From positions 1-35,754 of IMG/VR virus record IMGVR_UViG_3300034685_000399: a DNA stretch of 35,754 nucleotides; one strand, given 5' to 3'. The notes below the pieces were generated by a model, which was not told the DNA's origin, searched no databases, and saw only the letters and a program-made list of their open reading frames with translations. This stretch comes from a virus. The position numbers were made by a program, and so were the translations under genes. Each line of letters opens with the position of its first letter. Positions within the stretch are counted from its first letter, which is position 1. This document shows, piece by piece, positions 15,765 through 22,385 of the stretch.

Positions 15765-17463
15765 AAAGTAAATTTTGATAATCACTATAATGTCTAAATA
15801 AAATTGTATATGCTATTAGCAACGAAACCATACCATCAATTCTCGCACTTTGATTAATTCCTTTTATTGGTCTTATATTATCATTTTCATCTTTTTTAAC
15901 TCTAACATTAGTAAGGCACCATTTAAGAATAGGATTATTATTATAATTAATTTTATGCCCCATTAAATCCGCTTCTAATTCTTTCATTGGTTGACTTAAA
16001 GTTTGATAACCTTGCCTTACTTCTTCCATTTCAAATCCCTGATTTTTCATTTCATCTATCCAATATTTAGAATTCCATGGATCATATCCTATCCATAATG
16101 GTCTTATACCATATTTTTGATACATTTCATTAAACCAATTTGTTACATCAGTATAATTTACTTTATTGCCTTCACATGCTGTAAGTAAACCCTTATCACG
16201 CCATATATCATATGGTATTTTATCTTCATTAGCTCTTTTTTCAATATATTCATCCGGCATAAAATAATGCTGCAATACATATTTTTTATCGCTATTAGCT
16301 TTCATAATAATTAATGTTGCACAAGTTAAATCTGTAGTTGATGATAAATCAGCACCCCCAATAGCATAACTATCTGTTATATGTTCCATATCAAATGTTT
16401 CTGTATTATTTATATCTTCAAAACTTAACCAAGTATCACCTTGCGTTTCTCTTATATTAAAATCTTTACAAAGAAGATTTTTAACTAAGTTAGAATTTGC
16501 TTTAGCTTTATTAACTTTATTTTCTAGTTGATCTATTTTTTTTATAGTTCCTAAACCCGGATTAGCTTTAAACCAACATTCCGGATCTAACCATTCATCT
16601 CTATTGTCTAATTCATAAATTATAGGTAAAAATCTTTCGTTTTTATATCCTTCAACATCATCAAATCCATTTATAACTCTTTCAGCTTCATTATACTTTA
16701 AATCATATACACATTCTCTTACTACCCCAGCAGTAGTAGTTATAAATATTAAAGGTTCTTCTCTTGCAGTTGTACCATCTACTATAACATTATATAAATT
16801 TTGATCTGTCCATGCGTGAATTTCATCCAATAATGCTCCATGAACATTAAGACCATCTAAACTATCACTATCTCTTCCTAAAGGTCTAAAAAACGAATCG
16901 TTAAAATCGCTAACCATTTCAGCTACTAAAGTTTTTATCCTTTTCGATAATACTGGTGATTTCTTAACCATTCTTTTGGCTTCTAGCCATATTATCTTAG
17001 CTTGATCTCTCTTTGTTGCACAGGCATATATTTCAGCTCCAGGTTCACCATCTGCTATTTGCATATATAATCCAATAGTAGCTGCTAAAGTTGACTTACC
17101 GTTCTTTCTACCCACCACTAACATTACTTCCTGGTATTTTCTTGTACCATCTATTTTATGAACCATTCCAAATGTTGCAGCTACTAAAGCTTTTTGCCAT
17201 AGTTCCAGTATAAATGGTTTACCTCCCATTTTACCTTTAGAATGTTTACAATAATTTTCTATAAATTCTATAGCATGGTTAGCTTTTTTAGGGTTGTATT
17301 CCCACTCGGAATAAGGGTCCATTATAATTCTTATAAGTTCTTTATATACTTTGTAAACTTTTTTGCTTACCTTTTCTTTATGATTTTGTATCCAATTCCA
17401 ATATTCTACAATAGGATTATATGTTTCCTCATAAATTATTTTTCTTGTTTTCTTACTAATCAT
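15763..17463 (-). CDS. terL: Terminase large subunit
   Basis: The 566-aa packaging motor shows Walker A VVGRKNGKST (about 116-125), Walker B LLDE (211-214), the TTTAG coupling motif (242-246) and the nuclease start IGGADLSSTTD (Asp372). It translocates DNA into proheads and cuts concatemers, belonging to the Terminase_1 (HK97-like) family. Its ATG overlaps the small-subunit stop by four bases. Together with HNH and P27-type TerS this points to a cos-type packager. Confidence 0.96.
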   Translation of the reverse strand: MISKKTRKIIYEETYNPIVEYWNWIQNHKEKVSKKVYKVYKELIRIIMDPYSEWEYNPKKANHAIEFIENYCKHSKGKMGGKPFILELWQKALVAATFGMVHKIDGTRKYQEVMLVVGRKNGKSTLAATIGLYMQIADGEPGAEIYACATKRDQAKIIWLEAKRMVKKSPVLSKRIKTLVAEMVSDFNDSFFRPLGRDSDSLDGLNVHGALLDEIHAWTDQNLYNVIVDGTTAREEPLIFITTTAGVVRECVYDLKYNEAERVINGFDDVEGYKNERFLPIIYELDNRDEWLDPECWFKANPGLGTIKKIDQLENKVNKAKANSNLVKNLLCKDFNIRETQGDTWLSFEDINNTETFDMEHITDSYAIGGADLSSTTDLTCATLIIMKANSDKKYVLQHYFMPDEYIEKRANEDKIPYDIWRDKGLLTACEGNKVNYTDVTNWFNEMYQKYGIRPLWIGYDPWNSKYWIDEMKNQGFEMEEVRQGYQTLSQPMKELEADLMGHKINYNNNPILKWCLTNVRVKKDENDNIRPIKGINQSARIDGMVSLLIAYTILFRHYSDYQNLL

Positions 17464-17831
17464 TTGCTATTCACGAATTCATCAAATCCGTCATCCTCTT
17501 GTATTTTTTCTTGTTTCGGCAACAAATCTGTAAGTTGTTTCATAACTGCCATATGATTTTTTACCATAGTATTATATATTTCAACTTCAGGAGATTTTTT
17601 AGTACCCCATTGATTTTCACCATTTTGATATTCGCTTATAACTCCATTCTGATTTATAACATTTTGTAGGTCTTCAAGTGTAACCGACATAAAAGCAGCA
17701 TTTTCAATAAGCGAATGTATTCCCTTTTTTGTTTTAATATCTATATTCCCAAATATCTTGTTAAGTTTTTTTATTTCGTTTAAAATTCTTTCTTCTTTTG
17801 TTAATTCTTTATTTTTAATATCATTTTTCAC
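17460..17831 (-). CDS. terS: Terminase small subunit, P27 family
   Basis: This 123-aa protein starts at GTG 17831 with GGAGG nine bases upstream. It shows LIENAAFMSVTLEDLQNVIN and later YNTMVKNHMAVMKQLTDLLP helices, the P27-family signature. It recognises the packaging site on DNA and recruits TerL. It sits between HNH and TerL. Confidence 0.92.
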   Translation of the reverse strand: MKNDIKNKELTKEERILNEIKKLNKIFGNIDIKTKKGIHSLIENAAFMSVTLEDLQNVINQNGVISEYQNGENQWGTKKSPEVEIYNTMVKNHMAVMKQLTDLLPKQEKIQEDDGFDEFVNSK

Positions 17832-17873
17832 AAAATACTCCCTCCTTTCATTTATACTACACCCCTTTATATA

Positions 17874-17950
17874 TGTCCTGTGTGATATATGTATGTGGAC
17901 ACAGCGGTTTCCACGGCAAGCCTAATTGATACTATACGGGGGGTGGTATA
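17874..17950. other. Candidate cos (packaging) site
   Basis: The 141-bp gap between HNH and terS is noticeably richer in G/C than its surroundings and has nested symmetry: TGTCC / GGACA (17874-17878 and 17897-17901), CTGTGT / ACACAG (17878-17883, 17899-17904), and TATAC / GTATA (17933-17937, 17946-17950) flanking GGGGGGTG. In P27/HNH phages cos often lies close to these genes. This is a candidate by location and symmetry only; the nick position cannot be read. Confidence 0.35.
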
Positions 17951-17972
17951 TAGGCTAAACTGCAATTAATCT

Positions 17973-18266
17973 TCATTTTTGAATAAGATTACCTTCATTA
18001 TCAAACTCTAATCCATATTTAACAGAATTATGTTTCTCAAAATGTTCTTTGTTATGACATTCTTGACATAGATACTCAAGGTTATCCCAATTAAGAGATA
18101 CATTAGGGTCACTTATATTAGTTGGAGTAAGTAATATTTTATGATGAACTATACGCCCTGGTTTTCCACATCTATTACATAATCCATATACTGACTTAAT
18201 AAATCCATCTCTGCATTTCTTCCATGCTTTACTTTTATAAAACCTTTTAGCAAATTCCTTTGCCAT
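17973..18266 (-). CDS. HNH endonuclease associated with packaging
   Basis: The 97-aa protein holds a complete HNH site: CxxC (Cys30, Cys33), His41-His42, Asn62, CxxC (Cys67, Cys70) and His71 (LCQECHNKEH). HNH proteins next to terminase are needed for cos cleavage in several phage groups. It starts near HNH-typical FYKSKAWKKCRDGF. It lies right upstream of terS, the usual place. Confidence 0.93.
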   Translation of the reverse strand: MAKEFAKRFYKSKAWKKCRDGFIKSVYGLCNRCGKPGRIVHHKILLTPTNISDPNVSLNWDNLEYLCQECHNKEHFEKHNSVKYGLEFDNEGNLIQK

Positions 18267-18322
18267 TTAATCCATCTACTTTCTTCTTCATTATTTTATA
18301 AATTTCTTACATTTCACCTACA

Positions 18323-18349
18323 AATAAAAAAGCATCCATTAAGGGTGCT
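18323..18349 (-). terminator. Terminator after the 97-aa hypothetical gene
   Basis: Stem AGCACCC / GGATGCT with one mismatch (18343-18349, 18331-18337) overlaps the stop codon and is followed by TTTTTATT (18323-18330). Similar in plan to the one at 19361. Placed upstream of HNH and terminase. Confidence 0.65.
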
Positions 18350-18642
18350 TACTTTTCTAATAACTTTTCTATATTACTATTTAGTTTTGCTAATTGATTA
18401 ATCATTATAAAGTTTTGTTGCATTATAGCACTTAGATAAGATATTTTCATACTATCATCTATATTTGCAAAATGAGCTACACCATTTTTAAAGAACTCAT
18501 TCCCTTGAAGATCTATTACTATCTTAGTTAACAACTCTTTGTCTTTCTCACTCATACCATCAAACTTATAATTCTCAATAAGCTTTTCTCTAACCTCTTC
18601 TTGTTTTTCTTCTTTGTTTTCTTTATTCCCAAATAAACCCAT
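18349..18642 (-). CDS. Hypothetical 97-aa phage protein
   Basis: Start ATG 18642 has a good AGGAGG. The first 20 residues are very charged (MGLFGNKENKEEKQEE), followed by a helical region and an amphipathic C-terminal helix (INQLAKLNSNIEKLLEK). No known family. It begins the region just upstream of HNH and terminase and ends in a terminator. Confidence 0.7.
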   Translation of the reverse strand: MGLFGNKENKEEKQEEVREKLIENYKFDGMSEKDKELLTKIVIDLQGNEFFKNGVAHFANIDDSMKISYLSAIMQQNFIMINQLAKLNSNIEKLLEK

Positions 18643-18705
18643 ATCTAAACCTCCTATAGTTTCTTTAATTATATCTATTCTATAAGAAGTTTAAATATCC
18701 TTTTA

Positions 18706-19050
18706 TCATAACATTATTTTATTCCTATAATATTTCTGCATTTTTTCCATTTCTGCTTTAAGTTTTGCAAGTTCAGTATCCTTTGGATCCTTTTCAGGAA
18801 ATCTCTTTTTAATTTCTTCATCAATAAGTCCCTGAAGATTATTTGTTTTCCAAGTTTCTAAAGCTTTGCTATAGTGTTTATCTTCCTCACTATCTAAATA
18901 AGCTTTAAACTCCTTGTCAGATTTTATTTTTTCTTTAAATACATCCAAACTACCAAATTTCTTTGCCAATTCAGAATCCTTTAAAGAATCATCAACATCC
19001 ATATCATCTTCAATACTTTTTATAAGCTCTAGTAAATCTTTCTTTTTCAA
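18706..19050 (-). pseudogene. Truncated DUF4355-type scaffold gene
   Basis: The product (114 aa, start TTG 19050, AAGGAGAG upstream) closely resembles the N-terminal part of DUF4355 phage scaffold proteins: LDSEEDKHYSKALETW, then IDEEIKKRFPEKDPKD and LAKLKAEMEKMQK. Full-length members continue for about another 60-80 residues, including a helical C-terminal part. Here the frame ends abruptly after KMQK with YYRNKIML. The phage's HK97-type capsid carries its own scaffold domain and does not need this gene, so it appears to be left over from a different head module. Confidence 0.75.
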
Positions 19051-19173
19051 AATCGCATCTCTCCTTCTATTTAAGTCCTCTTAACCATAAATGACTAAGA
19101 ACACAATTAATTTTTAAACAGCTATTTCTAATTAAAGAATAGCAGAAACCTTTTCTACTACTTGCAGATAGGC

Positions 19174-19209
19174 AAAATAAAAACACCTACTACTTTTAAT
19201 TAGTAAGTG
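19174..19209 (-). terminator. Terminator at the end of the orphan 46-codon frame
   Basis: A 9-bp stem (CACTTACTA with TAGTAGGTG, one G-U pair) spans 19184-19209 and is followed on the minus strand by TTTTTATTTT (19174-19183). It lies in the late region, downstream of the late promoter and upstream of the DUF4355 remnant. Confidence 0.65.
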
Positions 19210-19339
19210 CTCTGAAAATTTCTTTATATAATTCTCTTAAGGTCACATTTTTTAAATCCAATTTCAACTCATTATCTTTAAAGTCAAGTAATCCAATATC
19301 AGGTAAGCAATATTCTTTATCTATATCTTTAAATACCTT
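19196..19339 (-). pseudogene. Orphan 46-codon frame without a start codon
   Basis: A continuous frame codes for VFKDIDKEYCLPDIGLLDFK and 26 further plausible residues, ending RALTN. There is no ATG, GTG or TTG near its start. Just upstream is AAGGATGGTGATAA, a good ribosome site, followed by AAG where ATG would be expected; a single A-to-T change would restore a start, as would removal of one G to join the ATG inside that site. I take it as a small phage gene that has lost its start. Confidence 0.4.
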
Positions 19340-19360
19340 TTATCACCATCCTTTTTTTAC

Positions 19361-19387
19361 AAATAAAAAGCACCCATATCTGGATGC
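19361..19387 (-). terminator. Terminator about 70-90 nt downstream of the late promoter
   Basis: Stem GCATCC / GGGTGC (19382-19387 and 19370-19375; one G-U pair) with a 6-base loop is followed by TTTTTATTT (19361-19369). Transcription from the putative promoter at 19460-19465 meets it within roughly 90 nt. Confidence 0.75.
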
Positions 19388-19453
19388 CTTAATGCTGCTG
19401 CCACTATAGTCCCTACTGTAATAACAGCAATTATTTAATTCGTTCTACGCTAT
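19361..19453 (-). ncRNA. Short leader RNA between late promoter and first terminator
   Basis: If the extended -10 promoter works, transcription would begin near 19453 and stop at the 19361-19387 hairpin, giving an RNA of about 90 nt. It contains a small CTGT / ACAG hairpin and a GCTG / CAGC pairing before the terminator. By layout this resembles lambda's 6S leader RNA. No family match can be made from sequence alone. Confidence 0.35.
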
Positions 19454-19459
19454 AGCTAT

Positions 19460-19504
19460 ATTATAGCATATTCATATCAAAATTTAGTGCCAACTTTGTG
19501 CCAA
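19460..19504 (-). promoter_or_regulatory. Putative activator-dependent late promoter
   Basis: On the minus strand TGCTATAAT (19460-19468) is a perfect extended -10. There is no recognisable -35 at 17 bp. Instead two direct repeats of TTGGCAC, one helical turn (11 bp) apart, occupy 19487-19493 and 19498-19504, where an activator would sit. The sigma-region-4-like gene about 0.7 kb upstream is the natural candidate activator. The site lies after the last early gene and before all packaging and structural genes. Confidence 0.55.
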
Positions 19505-19521
19505 TTTACTTGAAATGTGAA

Positions 19522-19871
19522 CTACTTCTTAATTGGAGCACTCTTAAACCAATCACGCATTTTCTCGTTAAAAGAAATAGTCCCAATTCTTTTTTCAACA
19601 TACTTAATCATTGAGTCAAATACATCTGCCCATTCCTTGTCACTAAATGATTCGTCATGGATAGTTCCAACATCATAGTGATAAAGATAACCTGCAAGGC
19701 CTAAAAGCGTTTCTTCCTCACTCAATGTGTCCAACCATTTTTGATTAGTTTCAATATCCTTGTTTTTTACTTCTCTTGCTGGTCTGCTTGTGTCGATAAT
19801 AATTGAATTATCTTTAACTTCAATACATTCATGTCTGGTCGTAAATAATCAATAATATCTCGTATTCTCAT
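19522..19871 (-). pseudogene. Phage hypothetical gene broken by a single-base deletion
   Basis: Reading from ATG 19871 gives MRIRDIIDYLRPDM, which goes out of frame. The other frame continues seamlessly as ECIEVKDNSIIIDTSRPARE and on through DTLSEEETLLGLAGYLYHYD to KSAPIKK (stop 19522). Adding one C at 19832/19833 (GAC-ATG to GAC-CAT-G) restores a 116-aa frame, RPDHECIEV. It therefore looks like a recent 1-base deletion in CC, or a sequencing error. The intact protein is a hypothetical, acidic phage protein; function unknown. Confidence 0.75.
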
Positions 19872-19878
19872 AATTTAA

Positions 19879-19971
19879 TTACTCCTCCATATACGGTTTA
19901 GGAAGTGGTTTCCATGCTATTACATAAACATGATTCCAATAATTTTTCCCTCCTATATTGTCATAATATAT
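19879..19971 (-). pseudogene. 3' remnant of a small phage gene (DUF551-like tail)
   Basis: Thirty open codons after a TGA encode YYDNIGGKNYWNHVYVIAWK and then PLPKPYMEE. The Trp...VIAW-PLPKPY ending resembles the C-terminus of DUF551-type phage proteins. No start codon or ribosome site is present. Low confidence as a family, fair as a remnant. Confidence 0.35.
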
Positions 19972-19984
19972 TCATGATATATAA

Positions 19985-20182
19985 CTATTTTAAGTTTGGC
20001 ATAGCTTTGATATTCCAATCTTTAGGCATACCATCGTATCCTGCTTCGTTATCTTCTGCATTAAATACACAATAACTCTCAAAATCATGTCCTACGAAAA
20101 AACTACAATTACGGCAACTTTCTTGTCTTTTACATTCATCTTTAATTTCTTGCATTATTTGTTTTGCTCTTTCTTTATTCAT
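19985..20182 (-). CDS. Small Cys-rich hypothetical protein, 65 aa
   Basis: A strong AAGGAGG precedes ATG 20182. A basic helix (KERAKQIMQEIKDECKRQ) is followed by CRNCSFFVG and YCVFNAEDNEAGYDG; four cysteines (C17, C23, C26, C39) could bind a metal ion. Small proteins like this are frequent near the late-control genes of clostridial phages. Function unknown. Confidence 0.72.
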   Translation of the reverse strand: MNKERAKQIMQEIKDECKRQESCRNCSFFVGHDFESYCVFNAEDNEAGYDGMPKDWNIKAMPNLK

Positions 20183-20211
20183 TTTAATTCCTCCTTAAAC
20201 TCACAATATTT

Positions 20212-20643
20212 TCACTTTATAACCTGAATTCCAAACAGCTGTATTGCCAGTTTTCTTATAGCTTCACTCCTGTATCTGTAGAATGTTCGCCTGCTAATAT
20301 TAAGCTCATCAGAAATCTGAGTATCTGTCATTTCCTGCGAATAGCTCATTACAAGTATCTTTCTTTCCTCTTCACTTAGCTTTGAAAGTGCATTATCTAT
20401 TTTCGAAATAGCCTTCTTAGTCTCTTCCAAGTGTTCTACTGCCTTATCTCTTTGAAAGATTAAATTACATACTGCATCATCTTGAGCTTTTGCACTTCCT
20501 CCTGGCATACCAGTAACATTTATTTCTTTATATCCCTCAAGCGCTGCATTTAGTTCATTCAGCTTGTCCATCAGATTTTCTGCAGCTATATTTAAATCTT
20601 GATAATTTCTTAAAAATTCTATTGCTTCTCTTATGTAATTCAT
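20212..20643 (-). CDS. Late-gene regulator, sigma-70 region 4-like (ArpU/RinA type)
   Basis: The 143-aa protein has a coiled-coil N-terminal part and a C-terminal sigma region 4 helix-turn-helix: LSEEERKILVMSYSQEMTDT and ISDELNISRRTFYRYRSEAI. ArpU/RinA/DUF1492-like proteins of this size activate late (packaging and structural) transcription in Gram-positive phages. Its place, the last full regulator before terminase, and the activator-type promoter at 19460-19504 agree. It lies 6 bp from the next upstream gene. Confidence 0.82.
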   Translation of the reverse strand: MNYIREAIEFLRNYQDLNIAAENLMDKLNELNAALEGYKEINVTGMPGGSAKAQDDAVCNLIFQRDKAVEHLEETKKAISKIDNALSKLSEEERKILVMSYSQEMTDTQISDELNISRRTFYRYRSEAIRKLAIQLFGIQVIK

Positions 20644-20649
20644 ATGTAA

Positions 20650-20841
20650 TCAACTCCTAACTTCAATACCTATATTTTCAGCTAAGATAATTAAATCTTT
20701 GACAGTTATATTTGCTACAGTAAATCCTCTTTTATCAGCAAATGATATAAACCAATCTATTAAATCTTCTTTATTAATTTTACCTTTCAGCTCTTTAAGC
20801 ATATAAAAAGCAATCATTCTTTTATGTTTATTACTTATCAT
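20650..20841 (-). CDS. Hypothetical 63-aa protein
   Basis: ATG 20841 has AAGGAGATGATTC upstream (inside the preceding gene), and the two genes overlap by 11 bases. A helical, mixed-charge small protein (LKGKINKEDLIDWFISFADK). No family recognised. Coupled to the sigma-like regulator that follows it, so possibly a modulator of it; that is only a guess. Confidence 0.65.
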   Translation of the reverse strand: MISNKHKRMIAFYMLKELKGKINKEDLIDWFISFADKRGFTVANITVKDLIILAENIGIEVRS

Positions 20842-20935
20842 CTTGAATCATCTCCTTTTTAGATGTTGCCAATATTGCAGCTAACATAAATCCTATTGTT
20901 CCACCAAAGAATATACCTAATAAAAAATATCCCAT
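20831..20935 (-). CDS. Small one-pass membrane protein, 34 aa (DUF3789-like)
   Basis: ATG 20933-20935 follows GAAGGGTATTAA. The product starts MGYFLLGIFFGGTIGFMLAA, a single transmembrane segment, and ends in a short charged tail. Such GGTIG mini-membrane proteins (DUF3789) occur in many phages of Bacillota. The stop overlaps the next gene by 11 bases, typical of an operon. Confidence 0.7.
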   Translation of the reverse strand: MGYFLLGIFFGGTIGFMLAAILATSKKEMIQDDK

Positions 20936-21091
20936 TTAATACCCTTCTTTCACTCTATTTATGTTTATCTGCCTTTTCTTAAAATAAGCATCTTCAATTT
21001 CCTTAGGTCTAAATCCTAATTGATTACCTAGGCTTAGAAAAAAGTGTAATACATCTACATACTCTTCTAGAATTATGTTTCTATCATCTCT
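20936..21091 (-). pseudogene. 3' remnant of a dimeric dUTPase-like gene
   Basis: Fifty-one open codons (after a TAA) encode NIILEEYVDVLHFFLSLGNQ followed by LGF, IEDAYFKKRQIN and a terminal EGY. The LEEYVD-LHF helix and the C-terminal AY..K..IN.....GY motif are those of all-alpha dUTPases (dUTPase_2/MazG-like). The N-terminal half, with most metal-binding residues, is missing, and there is no start codon. It joins a yopX 5' end at 21084-21091, so the two genes were fused by a deletion. Confidence 0.7.
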
Positions 21092-21125
21092 TTATATTTT
21101 TCCCCCTAAACTTATACTCTCTCAC
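21084..21125 (-). pseudogene. 5' stub of a YopX-like gene
   Basis: GTG 21125, with a good AAGGAGG upstream, starts VREYKFRGKNIKR and then a stop. MREYKFRGK(N/D)IK is the nearly invariant beginning of YopX-family phage proteins, which usually run to about 130 residues. Only the first 13 residues remain, fused at the 3' side to the dUTPase remnant. Confidence 0.65.
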
Positions 21126-21142
21126 TTTATTCAACCTCCTTT

Positions 21143-22378
21143 TTAATCCAGTACCCTAATAGGTAATATTAACTCTAAATTTTCTCCATCTTGTGTAACC
21201 ACAATAGGACTTACCTTACTGGTCATTCTAAATTCAACTTTATCACTATAGGTTTTAACTCCTTCTATCAGATATTTGGGGTTAACTGCTATAGTGAATT
21301 CGGTATCCCTCATATGCTCGGTAATACAAGTCACCTCAGCTTTTATTTCAGCCACTGGCACATACTTGTACACTTTCTGTGGCTTAATCAACTTCTCCTT
21401 AGGTGGTTTAAGCTTGAATAGCTTTTTAGCCTTCTCAGCTTTTGCTTTTTTAGCCGCCCATTCATTGTATTTTTGCTTATATTTTTCATAGGCTGTTTCT
21501 TGAAGGAACTTAGTTTTCTTCTCAGAAGCTTCTTTATCATATACTTCTTTGCACTGGCTTGTTAATAGAGTTAATTTATCCTCCGTAAGATTAAGCTTTA
21601 AATAATTTGTTTTAATACCACTTAAGAAGTCTAGTTCTTTTTTAAGGTTATCTAGATTAATGCTAGATATATAATTATGCTCATCTGGAATAATAGATTT
21701 ATAGTTTATAAATTCACCAGGTAAAGTTTTGCCTATAATTTCTATGTTACCTATCTCAAACTTTATATTTTCTAATTTTTCATCACCATAAACTATAACA
21801 TCATCATCAGATTTATTGTTAAGTAAGCTATCTAACAGTTCTACAGTATTTTTATTCAGGACAAACTTTGCATTAGATTCGTATTTACCTTTTCTGACAC
21901 TCATTCTTACACCATCCAAGGCACAAGTTTCATTTCCATTGAAGTATATGCCTTTAAGTATTGGTCTTACGTCATCTTGTGCCATAGCATATTTAACTTC
22001 TAACATTCTATGAAGTTCTTTTTCTGCAGTAGTAAATAGCAAATCTCCTCTGAATGTTTCCTCTGTAAAGTTCTTTTGCACATCCTGAAGCTTTATAATC
22101 TTATTACCCGCTTTGATACATTCATCAGTTAGTGTTAAATAATCATCTTTAAGCTTTTTAATCATATCGACTATCTCTGAAGGTAGTACAATTTGTCCAT
22201 TTTCTTCTGAAATCCCTTCTAAGCTAATGGTTAAAGTAGTGTCCATATCTGATTTACTTAAAATTGTTATATCCCCTATAGTTTTAATAAAAATATCATC
22301 AAACACTAATTTACCTTTTATCTTAGATAATGCTTTTAAAGCATCTTTAAGTTTTTGTACACTTAATTTTACTCTCAT
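21143..22378 (-). CDS. DNA polymerase III beta-like sliding clamp with a Lys-rich insert
   Basis: The 411-aa protein follows DnaN layout: three similar domains, with RPILKGIYFNGNETCALDG in domain 2, FTIAVNPKYLIEGVKTY in domain 3 and the LPIRV terminus. A section of about 65 residues (roughly 277-342, rich in Lys, Ala and Glu) interrupts domain 3 between two beta strands. Phage clamps probably tether the adjacent PolA to DNA. It is directly downstream of SNF2, with GGAGG upstream of ATG. Function inferred from fold and neighbours. Confidence 0.82.
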   Translation of the reverse strand: MRVKLSVQKLKDALKALSKIKGKLVFDDIFIKTIGDITILSKSDMDTTLTISLEGISEENGQIVLPSEIVDMIKKLKDDYLTLTDECIKAGNKIIKLQDVQKNFTEETFRGDLLFTTAEKELHRMLEVKYAMAQDDVRPILKGIYFNGNETCALDGVRMSVRKGKYESNAKFVLNKNTVELLDSLLNNKSDDDVIVYGDEKLENIKFEIGNIEIIGKTLPGEFINYKSIIPDEHNYISSINLDNLKKELDFLSGIKTNYLKLNLTEDKLTLLTSQCKEVYDKEASEKKTKFLQETAYEKYKQKYNEWAAKKAKAEKAKKLFKLKPPKEKLIKPQKVYKYVPVAEIKAEVTCITEHMRDTEFTIAVNPKYLIEGVKTYSDKVEFRMTSKVSPIVVTQDGENLELILPIRVLD

Positions 22379-22385
22379 TGTTATG

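Noticed and set aside
19388-19460. tRNA-like gene in the late leader
   Set aside because: No T-loop GTTCGA motif or 7-bp acceptor stem can be drawn; only short hairpins are present.
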